DNA of 64,000 nt from positions 186,001 to 250,000 of the forward strand of contig JAFXQX010000029.1 in NCBI GenBank assembly GCA_017526745.1. The letters are read 5' to 3'. Position 1 is the stretch's first letter; each line of letters begins with the position of its first letter. This document shows, one piece after another, positions 1-8,546 of the stretch. Origin of the DNA: Lachnospiraceae bacterium (GTDB lineage: Bacteria; Bacillota; Clostridia; Lachnospirales; Lachnospiraceae). The notes beneath the pieces are model-generated. The model saw only the letters and a program-made list of their open reading frames with translations, searched no databases and had not been told where the DNA came from. A program made the translations under genes and the position numbers.

Positions 1-1194
1 TCTATGCTGGCACACCATGTCAATTTCCTCCGCGAACTTGCGACGAGAAAGTATAAGACACTCCTTACGAAAGAGCTTGATAAAAAGGAGATACAGGAAG
101 GTCTTATCAAAGCTGTTGATGTTATCGATGTCATCATAGAGATACTCAGAGGTTCAAGGGAGATCAAGGCGGCAAGGGAATGCCTTATGACCGGAAATAC
201 AGCCGATATCAGGTTCAAGAGCCGTATTTCCGAAAAGATAGCATCCAACCTAAGGTTCAGCGAACGTCAGGCGAACGCCATTCTCGAGATGAGACTCTAT
301 AAGCTCATCGGGCTTGAGATGGAGGCTCTTATCGCCGAACATGACAAAACCCTTAAGGATATAGCCGACTACAAGGAAATACTTACCAAACCGGCCAAAA
401 TGGATGCGGCGATAATAAAGGATCTTGACCATATCAAGAAAGAGTACGGCAGGGAAAGGCGCACCTCGATCGAAAACGCCATCGAAGTTGTCTTTGAAGA
501 GAGCAAGGCCGAAGAGATGGAAGTCGTATTTCTCATGGATCGCTTCGGATATGCCAAGACTATCGATGTTTCTGCATTTGACAGGAACAGGGATGCGATA
601 GATGCAGAGTTTTCCGTCAGCTTTAAGTGTCTTAACACCGGCAGGATCTGCGTGTTTACCAACAAAGGTGTCATGCATTCAATCAAGGTATGTGATCTTC
701 CGTTCGGAAGATTCAGGGATAAGGGTGTTCCGATTGATAATGTCAGCAATTATGACTCATCAGCCGAATCTGTCGTATATGTTCTTCCGATGGGAGATCT
801 GATCCTTCAGAAGCTGATGTTCGGGACGAAAAAAGGAATGTTCAAACAGGTATACGGAAGCGAATTTGACGTTGTAAAACGTACCGTGGCAGCAAGTTCA
901 CTCCTTCCCGACGATGAGGTGATAACGGTATTTCCCATCACCGAGCAGAAATATGTTGTCCTTCAGACGGAATTTGACGTATTCCTCAAGTTTGAGACCG
1001 ATGAGATCCCCGTCAAGAAAAAGGGAGCGGTCGGTGTACGTGCGATCAAGCTTACCGGAGCCGACAGGATCGCTAATGTTTATTATATTAATGAAGAAGA
1101 TGACACCATGGTCACGGTCGGCAGCCGCGAGATACTTCTTTCCAGACTCAAGGCTGCAAAGCGTGATACCAAGGGGAGCAAGCTGAGGGGATGA
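1..1194 (+). CDS. parC: DNA topoisomerase IV subunit A (ParC), C-terminal part, cut by window edge
   Basis: The frame is open to the left edge, so only the C-terminal ~398 residues are present and the catalytic tyrosine lies outside. A helical stretch (about residues 1-150 of the visible part) is followed by beta-propeller-like repeats with DRFGYAKTID, NKGVMHSIK, GTKKGMFKQV and KKKGAVGVRAIKL. The whole enzyme passes one DNA duplex through another, with a ParE/GyrB-type ATPase partner. No GyrA-box (QRRGGKG-like) is seen, which favours topoisomerase IV or a second GyrA-like paralogue over gyrase itself. rsmD begins two bases after the stop. The family is certain; ParC rather than GyrA is an inference. 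Confidence 0.85.
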   Translation, partial: SMLAHHVNFLRELATRKYKTLLTKELDKKEIQEGLIKAVDVIDVIIEILRGSREIKAARECLMTGNTADIRFKSRISEKIASNLRFSERQANAILEMRLYKLIGLEMEALIAEHDKTLKDIADYKEILTKPAKMDAAIIKDLDHIKKEYGRERRTSIENAIEVVFEESKAEEMEVVFLMDRFGYAKTIDVSAFDRNRDAIDAEFSVSFKCLNTGRICVFTNKGVMHSIKVCDLPFGRFRDKGVPIDNVSNYDSSAESVVYVLPMGDLILQKLMFGTKKGMFKQVYGSEFDVVKRTVAASSLLPDDEVITVFPITEQKYVVLQTEFDVFLKFETDEIPVKKKGAVGVRAIKLTGADRIANVYYINEEDDTMVTVGSREILLSRLKAAKRDTKGSKLRG

Positions 1195-1195
1195 T

Positions 1196-1750
1196 ATGAG
1201 GGTTATAGCCGGATCGGCCCGGAGACTTACCCTTGTGACACCAAAAGGTGATGTGACAAGGCCTACGGGTGACAAGATAAAAGAGACTCTCTTTAATATC
1301 CTTTCCCCTTATCTTACAGGTGTTTCTTTTCTTGATCTTTTTTCCGGAAGCGGCGGGATAGGCATAGAGGCACTTTCAAGGGGTGCAGACTTTGCCACCT
1401 TTATTGAAAAGGACAAAAACGCATATGACTGTATAAAGAAGAATCTTGAGACCACGCATTTTACAGACAGGGCTGTGCTCAGAAGGGCCGATGTGCTTAC
1501 GTGCCTTACGGAAATGGGAAAGCGCGGAGGATATGATATAATATTCATGGATCCGCCATATAATAAAGGGCTTGAGAAAAACGTACTGAAGATCCTGGCA
1601 GATGATGAAAGGCTTTGCAGCACCAAGACCCTTATCATTATCGAGACAGCAGCCGATACGGACATGTCTTATATTGAACAGCTCGGATTTACTACCGAGA
1701 GGATAAAGGATTACAAGAACAGTAAACACGTATTTTTAAGGAAAGAATAA
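1196..1750 (+). CDS. rsmD: 16S rRNA (guanine966-N2)-methyltransferase RsmD
   Basis: 184 residues, normal for the family. RsmD transfers a methyl group from S-adenosylmethionine to N2 of G966 in 16S rRNA during small-subunit assembly. Visible signs: N-terminal [10 protein letters not shown], the SAM-binding segment [20 protein letters not shown] (about residues 44-63), and the catalytic MDPPYNKG (about residue 118), the D/NPPY motif of N6/N2 methylases. The start sits just past the parC stop, so it is probably translated from the same message. coaD follows after 4 bases; rsmD-coaD is a very common bacterial pair. Confidence 0.95.
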   Translation: MRVIAGSARRLTLVTPKGDVTRPTGDKIKETLFNILSPYLTGVSFLDLFSGSGGIGIEALSRGADFATFIEKDKNAYDCIKKNLETTHFTDRAVLRRADVLTCLTEMGKRGGYDIIFMDPPYNKGLEKNVLKILADDERLCSTKTLIIIETAADTDMSYIEQLGFTTERIKDYKNSKHVFLRKE

Positions 1751-1754
1751 CAGA

Positions 1755-2240
1755 ATGAAAAGAGCATTATATCCCGGCAGCTTTGATCCGATAACTTACG
1801 GACATATGGAGATCATCAAAAGAGCATCTGAGATATTTGATGAACTCATTGTCGCAGTGCTTGAGAACAGGGCCAAAACTCCGTTGTTTTCTGTAGATGA
1901 ACGTGTTAATATATTAAATGAGGTTTTGTCAGGCATCCCTAACGTTACCGTTAAGAGTTACGGCGGATTGTTGGTAGATCTGGCAATGGAAGAAGAGGCC
2001 GGAGTCATTGTAAGGGGGCTTCGGGCCGTCACCGATTTTGATTATGAACTGCAGCTTGCCCAGACAAACAGGGTTTTGCACAAGGAAATAGATACGGTAT
2101 TTCTGGCCACATCACTTCGATATGCATATCTGTCCAGTTCTACCGTCAGGGAAGTTGCCAGTTACGGAGGGGATATAAGTAAATTTGTTCCACCGAGCGT
2201 TGCCGAACAGACATATAAGAAGTACGGTCAGCGTTCATAA
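1755..2240 (+). CDS. coaD: Phosphopantetheine adenylyltransferase CoaD
   Basis: 161 residues, full length. CoaD makes dephospho-CoA from 4'-phosphopantetheine and ATP, the fourth step of coenzyme A synthesis. It belongs to the nucleotidyltransferase superfamily. The ATP-binding [12 protein letters not shown] (residues ~6-17, the T/HxGH-type signature) and the C-terminal [15 protein letters not shown] (~127-141) are both present, as is the central [13 protein letters not shown] segment. It lies 4 bases after rsmD and 17 bases before a coiled-coil protein gene. Confidence 0.97.
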   Translation: MKRALYPGSFDPITYGHMEIIKRASEIFDELIVAVLENRAKTPLFSVDERVNILNEVLSGIPNVTVKSYGGLLVDLAMEEEAGVIVRGLRAVTDFDYELQLAQTNRVLHKEIDTVFLATSLRYAYLSSSTVREVASYGGDISKFVPPSVAEQTYKKYGQRS

Positions 2241-2257
2241 GAGGAGGGGAGAATCAT

Positions 2258-2899
2258 ATGAGCAGCAGGATCGAGCAGGTAATCGACGAGATAGAGCAGT
2301 TTATCTCCGAATGTAAATATCAGACATTCTCAACGACCAACATCATCGTTGACAAGGACCGGATGGATGAGCTTCTTCGGGATCTTCGTCTTCGGACTCC
2401 TGAAGAGATCAAGAAATATCAGAAGATCATAAGCAACAAAGAGCGTATCCTTCAGGATGCCAGGGATAAGGCAGATGCGATGCTCAATATGGCGCAGGCC
2501 GAGACTGTAAGGATGGTCGATGAGAATGAGATCATGCAACAGGCTTATGCCCAGGCCGGGGAAGTTGTAAAGCAGGCGACCGAGCAGGCCCAGCAGATCG
2601 TTGATATGGCAACGGTCGAGGCCAATAATGTCAGGCAGTCCGCAATGGAATATACATTCGGCCAGCTTTCCACGCTCCAGCAGATCATCGATCATGCCAT
2701 AAATACTGCCGATGCCAAATACGGTGATCTTCTCGCCAAGCTTCGCGAATGTGAGACCATCATAGCTTCTGACAGATCGCAGTTATATCCGCAGGTCGAA
2801 CTTGATAATGATATCGCAGCCCTTGAGGGTTATCCTACTGACCAGGGATCAAAAGGAGGCAGAGGAGAAGGCGGCGGTAAAGGCGTGAATGTGATATAA
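2258..2899 (+). CDS. Coiled-coil protein, ATPase-stalk-like, function unknown
   Basis: 213 residues, preceded by a strong ribosome site (GAGGAGGGG, 8-16 bases before ATG). No enzyme motif is seen. Residues ~25-145 form a long Ala/Gln/Glu-rich helix with heptad-like spacing, resembling V-type ATPase E/H stalks or DivIVA-like cytoplasmic coiled coils. The tail is Gly-rich (GGRGEGGGKG). Clostridial genomes often carry such a gene after coaD, annotated loosely as 'ATPase'. There is no signal peptide or membrane segment. It is the last gene before a strong terminator. A structural role is plausible, but no function can be assigned from sequence. Confidence 0.7.
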   Translation: MSSRIEQVIDEIEQFISECKYQTFSTTNIIVDKDRMDELLRDLRLRTPEEIKKYQKIISNKERILQDARDKADAMLNMAQAETVRMVDENEIMQQAYAQAGEVVKQATEQAQQIVDMATVEANNVRQSAMEYTFGQLSTLQQIIDHAINTADAKYGDLLAKLRECETIIASDRSQLYPQVELDNDIAALEGYPTDQGSKGGRGEGGGKGVNVI

Positions 2900-2910
2900 A
2901 CTATTCTTTA

Positions 2911-2938
2911 CGGAACCGCATAACGGTTCCGTTTTTTT
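2911..2938 (+). terminator. Intrinsic terminator after coaD unit
   Basis: An 8-bp perfect stem CGGAACCG / CGGTTCCG with a 5-base loop is followed by seven Ts. It closes the parC-rsmD-coaD-coiled-coil transcription unit. Confidence 0.9.
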
Positions 2939-2946
2939 GGTAAAAT
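2938..2946 (+). promoter_or_regulatory. Extended -10 promoter for pepD, possibly leaderless
   Basis: TGG TAAAAT (TGn plus -10 hexamer) starts at the end of the terminator T-run and ends 7 bases before a GTG codon at 2954. No convincing -35 hexamer or Shine-Dalgarno sequence is present. The spacing would put the transcript start at or next to the start codon. Confidence 0.45.
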
Positions 2947-2953
2947 ATAACGG

Positions 2954-4417
2954 GTGGCTGATATGGAAAGAGTATTAAAGGGTTTTGAACCGGTAAAAGT
3001 ATTTGAGTATTTTGAAGATATATCGATGATCCCGCGTCCTTCCGGAAGATGCGGTAAGATAGCCGATTATCTGACTGACTTTGCCAAAGATCATGGATTT
3101 GAATATTACAGGGATGATAACGATAACGTTCTGATCAAAAAACCGTCGAAAGATCATCCCGAGAAGAGTACGGTCATTCTCCAGGCACACACGGATATGG
3201 TCTGCGAGAAGAGCTATGACTATGATGCCAAGCATGATTTTACAAAAGATCCGCTCAAACTGTGTGTCCTTGACGATTTCATATATGCAAAGGGTACAAC
3301 GCTTGGGGCGGATGACGGGATCGCCGTGGCATATATTCTGAGCATACTCGATGATGACGCTCCTGATCTTCCGCCGATCGAGGCACTGTTTACTTCGGAT
3401 GAAGAAGACGGCATGAAAGGGGCCCTTGCGTTTGATGCATCAAAGCTTTCCGGTAAATACCTGATAAACCTTGATCACGAGGTCGAGGGGGAACTTCTCA
3501 CATGCTGCGCGGGAGGAAAGAGGGTCAAGTGTTCGATCCCCGTCAAGTATGAGAAGGTATCCGGTATCGGTTACAATATCGTTGTATGCGGACTTTGCGG
3601 AGGCCACTCCGGAATGGAGATAGACAAGGGAAGAGGTAATGCGAACCTTCTTCTCGGACGTCTTTTGCATACGGTGACCAAGAATATGCCGTTTTATCTC
3701 AAATATATAGGCGGGGGACTCACCGATACCGCCATTCCCCGTGAGGCAAAGGCCGAGATCATAATCGATGAACAATATATCGATACCCTTGAGACGATCA
3801 TCGAGAAATACTCCCGCATAATATGTGACGAGTTTGAGGGTATTGAAGAGAACATGATGATATATGCCGAGAATAAAGGCGAAGATGAGAGCATGTGCCT
3901 TACCTCCGGCTCCAAGCGTAATATCGGTTTTATCTTAAATACCGTTCCCGACGGTATCATCAAGATGAGCCGCAAAAATGAAGGGCTTGTCCGCACTTCG
4001 TTAAACTGCGGTATCATGAAGCTTACCGAAAATGAATTTGTTCTTACGGTCAACATGAGAAGCCTTGCAGAATCGGAAAAAGAAGCGCTCGCTGACAAGA
4101 TTGAGTATCTGACCGAGATGGCCGGGGGCAGGTTTAGTGAAGAATACGATTATCCCGCATGGGAATTTGAAAGCGATTCTGCCTTAAGGGATATCGCTTT
4201 TGAAGCTTATCAGAGAGTGTTCGGTAAAAATCCCACGCTGCGCGGCTTTCATGCCGGCCTTGAATGCGGGGTTTTCTTCAAGAAGATCAAAGATGTTGAT
4301 ATTATCTCTTTCGGGCCTGACATCCTGAACATCCACACACCGAAGGAAAGACTTGACAGTGCAAGTGCCGGAAGGGTTTACGAATATCTTCTTGAAGTAT
4401 TAGAGAGCATTTCATGA
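2954..4417 (+). CDS. pepD: Aminoacyl-histidine dipeptidase (PepD, M20 family)
   Basis: About 487 residues, the usual length for the PepD/carnosinase-like M20C group. This cytosolic metallopeptidase cleaves dipeptides, classically Xaa-His. Metal-ligand motifs are in order: QAHTDMV (~76), LGADDGI (~117) and TSDEEDGMKGA (~148), with GGHSGMEIDKGRGNA (~220) in the lid domain. The start is uncertain. GTG at 2954 fits a leaderless start 7 bases after a -10 box, while ATG at 2963 (three residues shorter) has only a weak GGGTGG upstream. The stop overlaps the next gene by 4 bases (ATGA), so the two are translationally coupled. Confidence 0.93.
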   Translation: MADMERVLKGFEPVKVFEYFEDISMIPRPSGRCGKIADYLTDFAKDHGFEYYRDDNDNVLIKKPSKDHPEKSTVILQAHTDMVCEKSYDYDAKHDFTKDPLKLCVLDDFIYAKGTTLGADDGIAVAYILSILDDDAPDLPPIEALFTSDEEDGMKGALAFDASKLSGKYLINLDHEVEGELLTCCAGGKRVKCSIPVKYEKVSGIGYNIVVCGLCGGHSGMEIDKGRGNANLLLGRLLHTVTKNMPFYLKYIGGGLTDTAIPREAKAEIIIDEQYIDTLETIIEKYSRIICDEFEGIEENMMIYAENKGEDESMCLTSGSKRNIGFILNTVPDGIIKMSRKNEGLVRTSLNCGIMKLTENEFVLTVNMRSLAESEKEALADKIEYLTEMAGGRFSEEYDYPAWEFESDSALRDIAFEAYQRVFGKNPTLRGFHAGLECGVFFKKIKDVDIISFGPDILNIHTPKERLDSASAGRVYEYLLEVLESIS

Positions 4418-5790
4418 TCCTTCCGCAGCGCTTTGCCAATTCCATGAAAAAGCTCCTTAATGGAGAATATGATGATCTTATCGCTTCATATGATGAGAAG
4501 CCTCTTAGCGGTCTGAGGGTCAATACTTCCAAGATCAGTCTTTCCGATTTTGAGAGCATAGCACCTTTTGATATAGATAAGATCCCTTATATCTCCGACG
4601 GATACTATATTAATGATACGGATGCGTGGTCAAAACATCCGTATTATTATGCCGGATTATATTATCTGCAGGAGCCCTCGGCAATGCTTCCTGCCGAGAT
4701 ACTGCCCGTATCTGAAGGGGATACGGTCCTTGATCTGTGCGCGGCTCCCGGAGGAAAGTCCACAAAACTTGCCGTAAAGCAAGCAGGCCTTTTGTTCGCT
4801 AATGATATCAGCCCTTCAAGGGCCATCGCTCTCGTTAAAAATCTCGAACATTTCGGCACGGGTAATTATCTGGTGTCGGCAGTTTCTCCCAAAGTACTCG
4901 CTTCAAACTTTCGTGAGACTTTTTCAAGCGTTCTGGTGGATGCCCCGTGTTCGGGAGAAGGGATGTTTCGAAAGGACAAAAGCCTGATATCGTCTTATTC
5001 AAAAGTTGACGAATATCATTATCCGAATATCCAGAAAGCGATAATTGAAAGTGCATGGGAGACTGTATGTCCGGGCGGATTCCTCCTGTACAGCACATGT
5101 ACATTTTCCGACACCGAGAATGAGAAAGTGATACAGTCCCTGCTGGACGGGCATGATGATGCCGTATTATGCCCTGTCGATGACAGTTACGGTCTGTCGG
5201 GCCCATATGAGGACTACGCCGGCATGAACTGTTATCATTTATTTCCTCACCGGCAGAAAGGCGAAGGACACTTTATTGCCCTGATCAAAAAATCCGGAGC
5301 AAAGCCCGTAAGGGAAGACATTTCCTTCTGTGATCACAGCATGTTTTGCCCTGAACTTGAAGAACTGATGCCTTACATGTCGGAAGGATACCGGAAGAGA
5401 TTCAGAAACAGATCTTTTTTAAAGACACAGGACGGTTTTATATATATGCTTCCCGAAAAGCATAAGGGTTTTCTTGCCGGAAATATCCGTTATTTGAGGA
5501 CCGGGACATGTATCGGCAGGATACAAAAAAGCGGAAAAGTACAGCCCAGCACCGCATTTGCCCTGTCACTTTCGCCGGATGATCTTAACAATGTGCTCAG
5601 TTTAAGAGCCGATGATCCCGATATAATCAGATATTTAAAAGGAGAAACACTTATCATCGGCAAAGATCGGATGAACTGTGTAAAAAAGGGCCTGGTCCTT
5701 ATCTGTGTTGACCGTTTTCCTCTCGGGTTCGGAAAATACGACGGGAATAAGATAAAAAACCTGTATGAAAAAGGTTGGGTTATGTCATGA
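4414..5790 (+). CDS. RsmF/RsmB-type rRNA cytosine-C5 methyltransferase (NOL1/NOP2/Sun family)
   Basis: 458 residues. The enzyme transfers a methyl group from SAM to C5 of an rRNA cytosine. The SAM site is DLCAAPGGKSTKLA (~108-121). The two catalytic cysteines of the family are visible in VDAPCSGEGMFRK (~174-186) and LLYSTCTFSDTENE (~226-239). The C-terminal ~150 residues match the RNA-binding extension of RsmF (YebU)-like proteins, so an RsmF-like role is likelier than RsmB. The exact target base cannot be read from sequence. It starts inside the pepD stop and ends in a second ATGA overlap. Confidence 0.88.
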   Translation: MILPQRFANSMKKLLNGEYDDLIASYDEKPLSGLRVNTSKISLSDFESIAPFDIDKIPYISDGYYINDTDAWSKHPYYYAGLYYLQEPSAMLPAEILPVSEGDTVLDLCAAPGGKSTKLAVKQAGLLFANDISPSRAIALVKNLEHFGTGNYLVSAVSPKVLASNFRETFSSVLVDAPCSGEGMFRKDKSLISSYSKVDEYHYPNIQKAIIESAWETVCPGGFLLYSTCTFSDTENEKVIQSLLDGHDDAVLCPVDDSYGLSGPYEDYAGMNCYHLFPHRQKGEGHFIALIKKSGAKPVREDISFCDHSMFCPELEELMPYMSEGYRKRFRNRSFLKTQDGFIYMLPEKHKGFLAGNIRYLRTGTCIGRIQKSGKVQPSTAFALSLSPDDLNNVLSLRADDPDIIRYLKGETLIIGKDRMNCVKKGLVLICVDRFPLGFGKYDGNKIKNLYEKGWVMS

Positions 5791-6458
5791 AATGGAATGA
5801 AATACTCAAAAAGACCGATGCCGTTTTATTTGATCTGGACGGAACGGTCGTTGATTCCATGTGGATCTGGAAGCAGATAGATATAGATTATTTCAATAAA
5901 TGCGGACTGGTGATGCCCGATACATACCAACAGGAAATAGAAGGACTGAGTTTTTACGAGACCGCCGTATATACCCATGAGCACTATATGCCCGATATCT
6001 CTGCCGAAGAGCTTATGCGCGAATGGAACGATATGGCATCCGATCATTATGAGAATAAAGTAAAAGCCAAGGAGAACATCCGGGAATTTCTTGAGTTCTT
6101 AAAAAATGAAGACAAAAGGCTCGGGATTGCCACAAGTAATTCAAGTACTTTATGCCATCTGACCCTTCGGGCAAACGATCTGATCGAATACTTTGATATC
6201 ATTCTTACCGGAGAAGGCAAGATGGCCGGAAAACCCGCGCCCGATGTTTATCTTCTCTGCGCAAAAAAGCTCGGTGTTTCGCCCGGCAGGTGCCTCGTCT
6301 TTGAGGATCTTTGCAACGGTATAAGGGCGGGCAATGCGGCCGGAATGATGACTGTTGCGATCCATGATGATTACTCCGGGGACCAGTGGGATCAAAAATG
6401 TGAACTGGCTGACTACCACATAATGTCATATAAAGAGATAACCGATGAAATATATTAA
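5787..6458 (+). CDS. HAD-superfamily phosphatase, beta-phosphoglucomutase-like
   Basis: About 223 residues from the ATG at 5787, chosen because it forms an ATGA overlap with the previous stop; a TTG four codons upstream is less likely. HAD motifs are in order: DLDGTVVDSM (motif I, nucleophile and acid Asp, ~16), ATSNSS (motif II), GKPAPD (motif III Lys) and FEDLCNGIRAG (motif IV acid). The cap between motifs I and II is helical, as in subclass I phosphatases and beta-phosphoglucomutases. The substrate is unknown. The 3' end overlaps the next gene by 14 bases. Confidence 0.85.
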   Translation: MKWNEILKKTDAVLFDLDGTVVDSMWIWKQIDIDYFNKCGLVMPDTYQQEIEGLSFYETAVYTHEHYMPDISAEELMREWNDMASDHYENKVKAKENIREFLEFLKNEDKRLGIATSNSSTLCHLTLRANDLIEYFDIILTGEGKMAGKPAPDVYLLCAKKLGVSPGRCLVFEDLCNGIRAGNAAGMMTVAIHDDYSGDQWDQKCELADYHIMSYKEITDEIY

Positions 6459-7017
6459 TCGCGAGCTTAAAGGTACAAAAGGATACATAAACAGACAGAG
6501 AGCGTTTGAACTGATAAAGACCCTGCTGCTGTTTGCAATGGCACTCGGGATCTTTTTCATGGGGCTGTTGACACTTCATACAAAAAAGAGCCTTTGGTCG
6601 GTATTCGCCGTACTGGCGCTTCTTCCGGCATGCAAATCACTGGTCGGATTTATAATGTTTGCCCGCTTTTCATCCATTAAGGATGAGGAATACTCACGCT
6701 ATGAAGATGTGTGCAGTGGGGTTGAACGGATATACGAAAACGTCCTTACGACCAGTGACAGATCATACTATGTTCCCGTGATATGTTCAATAGGTAAAAA
6801 TGTCATAGGATATTCGCCTTCTTCAAACAGATGCGATGATAAGCTCCGGGATCATCTGATGAATGTGATCAAAAACGCAGGATACGATGTTACCGTAAAG
6901 ATATTTGATGATGAGAGGGCCTTTACGGCCAGGATAGCAAGCGCAAAGACCAATCTCGCGCCCGATGATAAAAAGGATGCGGCTGTTTTAGCGGCCATCC
7001 GGGCGGTGTCGTTATGA
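6445..7017 (+). CDS. Small membrane protein of unknown function
   Basis: 190 residues, family not recognised. Two hydrophobic segments (about residues 21-43 and 48-74) suggest a hairpin in the membrane. A soluble domain of ~115 residues follows, starting FSSIKDEEYSRYEDV, with mixed alpha/beta character and no catalytic motif I can name. The gene overlaps the HAD gene by 14 bases and the following pseudouridine synthase by 4, so it is clearly in the operon. Context (RNA modification and recU) does not define a job. Confidence 0.75.
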   Translation: MKYINRELKGTKGYINRQRAFELIKTLLLFAMALGIFFMGLLTLHTKKSLWSVFAVLALLPACKSLVGFIMFARFSSIKDEEYSRYEDVCSGVERIYENVLTTSDRSYYVPVICSIGKNVIGYSPSSNRCDDKLRDHLMNVIKNAGYDVTVKIFDDERAFTARIASAKTNLAPDDKKDAAVLAAIRAVSL

Positions 7018-7946
7018 AAGAGTTTACGATCGATACCGGCCAAGAGGGCAGGAGGCTCGATAAGTTCATCAGAGGTGTATTAAATGATGCACCGTCATCG
7101 TTCATATATAAGATGCTCCGTAAGAAGAACATCTTACTGAACGATAAGAGAGCAGACGGATCGGAACTGATAAGAAGCGGCGATACAGTAAGGTTTTACC
7201 TGTCCGATGAAACATTCGACAGTTTTTCGGGATCATCCGCGGTTTTCTCTTTTGATGCATCGATGATGCCGCCGATCGTTTACGAGGACGATGATATCCT
7301 GATCGTCGATAAGCCTGCCGGGATGCTGACCCAGCAGACCCGTCCAAATGATATCACCCTTAATGAGATACTGCTTGCATATGTAAAAAAAGAGAACAGG
7401 ACATACAGCACTTTTGTGCCTTCCGTATGTAACAGGCTCGACCGTAATACTTCCGGACTTGTGACATTTGCCAAGACATACCGGGGCGCCAGATATCTTT
7501 CTCAGGCATTTAAGATGCGGACGGTAAGGAAATATTATGTATGTGTCGTGAACGGTGTCATAAATACAGATCTTAAGCTGACCGGAAAGCTTGTAAAAGA
7601 CACTGACAAGAACAAGGTTACGGTCACAAAGACAGGCAAGGGATCGGATATCGTGACCGTTATCCATCCAATCTGCGATAACACAAAACAAACCCTCCTG
7701 GAGGTTGAACTTGTTACGGGAAAGACACATCAGATAAGAGCCCATCTGGCACATGTTGGCCATCCGATAATCGGTGACAGTAAATACGGCGACGTGCGGA
7801 TAAATGATCAGTTTAAAAGATCGTTCGGGATCTGTCATCAGATGCTTTCGTGCGTAAAGATGATCTTCCCGGATGATGATATGCTTGCCATATCAGGCAG
7901 ATGCATTGATATCGGCATCCCTGTTGATTACAAAAAGGTGATGTAA
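7014..7946 (+). CDS. RluA-family pseudouridine synthase with S4 domain
   Basis: 310 residues. It isomerises uridine to pseudouridine in RNA, probably 23S rRNA. An N-terminal S4 RNA-binding domain (EGRRLDKFIRGVL..., ~10-65) precedes the catalytic domain, which has VDKPAGMLTQQT (~98) and the motif CNRLDRNTSGLV (~142-153) whose Asp is the catalytic residue. KTHQIRAHLAHVGHPIIGDS (~236-255) is the typical C-terminal motif. It is one of two RluA-family genes here (the other is at 37189). The first resembles the RluC type more than RluD, but the target is unproven. Confidence 0.9.
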   Translation: MKEFTIDTGQEGRRLDKFIRGVLNDAPSSFIYKMLRKKNILLNDKRADGSELIRSGDTVRFYLSDETFDSFSGSSAVFSFDASMMPPIVYEDDDILIVDKPAGMLTQQTRPNDITLNEILLAYVKKENRTYSTFVPSVCNRLDRNTSGLVTFAKTYRGARYLSQAFKMRTVRKYYVCVVNGVINTDLKLTGKLVKDTDKNKVTVTKTGKGSDIVTVIHPICDNTKQTLLEVELVTGKTHQIRAHLAHVGHPIIGDSKYGDVRINDQFKRSFGICHQMLSCVKMIFPDDDMLAISGRCIDIGIPVDYKKVM

Positions 7947-8482
7947 TGGCGACATGGAATTCCAGAGGTCTTCGCGGATCCACTCTTGAAGATCTGATAA
8001 ACAGGACAAATGATATGTATAAAGAGCATGGTCTTGCCCTTGTGCAGAAGATCCCGACCCCGATCACTCCCATCAGGATGAATGAAGACCATACCCAGAT
8101 CACGCTTGCATATTTTGACAAAAAGAGTACGGTCGATTATATCGGCGCGATACAGTCCGTTCCGGTATGTTTTGATGCAAAAGAGTGCAGCAGTGACACA
8201 TTTGCCCTTGCAAACATCCATGAACACCAGATAGATTTCATGAGAGAGTTTGAAGGACAGGGCGGGATCAGTTTTATAGTGCTGTATTATTCCCATATCG
8301 AGAGATTTCACTATTTAAGGTTTTCGCACCTTATGAAGTTCTGGAACAGGATGATCGAAGGCGGGCGCAAGAGCTTTAAGATTGATGAACTCGAAGAAGG
8401 ATTTGACCTTATTCCGCACAGCGGACTGTTTGTTCCGTATCTTGACGGCGTCAAAAAAGATTTGACAATGCGGGACCAGTAA
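7946..8482 (+). CDS. recU: Holliday junction resolvase RecU
   Basis: 178 residues. RecU is the Gram-positive resolvase that cuts four-way DNA junctions and modulates RecA. Family signatures are clear: RGSTLEDLINRTND (N-terminal helix), VQKIPTPITPI, the nuclease core FDKKSTVDYIG and CFDAKEC (PD-(D/E)xK-type Asp, Glu and Lys residues), then NIHEHQIDFM and GGISFIVLYYS. The ATG overlaps the preceding TAA by one base. The last codons of recU contain the -35 of the his promoter. No neighbouring pbpA/ponA is present, unlike Bacillus, where recU pairs with ponA. Confidence 0.95.
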   Translation: MATWNSRGLRGSTLEDLINRTNDMYKEHGLALVQKIPTPITPIRMNEDHTQITLAYFDKKSTVDYIGAIQSVPVCFDAKECSSDTFALANIHEHQIDFMREFEGQGGISFIVLYYSHIERFHYLRFSHLMKFWNRMIEGGRKSFKIDELEEGFDLIPHSGLFVPYLDGVKKDLTMRDQ

Positions 8483-8490
8483 AATATAAT
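8462..8490 (+). promoter_or_regulatory. Consensus sigma-A promoter of the his operon, inside recU
   Basis: TTGACA (8462-8467) and TATAAT (8485-8490) are separated by exactly 17 bases; both hexamers match consensus perfectly. The -35 lies in the last codons of recU and the -10 just past its stop, 56 bases before the his start codon. No T-box or attenuator fits in this short leader. Confidence 0.85.
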
Positions 8491-8546
8491 TTCGCTTAGT
8501 AGCATGGTAACGAATTAGCAATTTAACGTATTAAAGTGAGGGCCTG

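Noticed and set aside
1..1194. Calling the first gene gyrA
   Set aside because: No GyrA-box is visible and the propeller strands (DRFGYAKT) fit ParC-like proteins better, though the catalytic half is missing.
8491..8546. T-box or attenuator before the his operon
   Set aside because: The leader is too short, and no specifier loop, T-box motif or terminator hairpin is seen.
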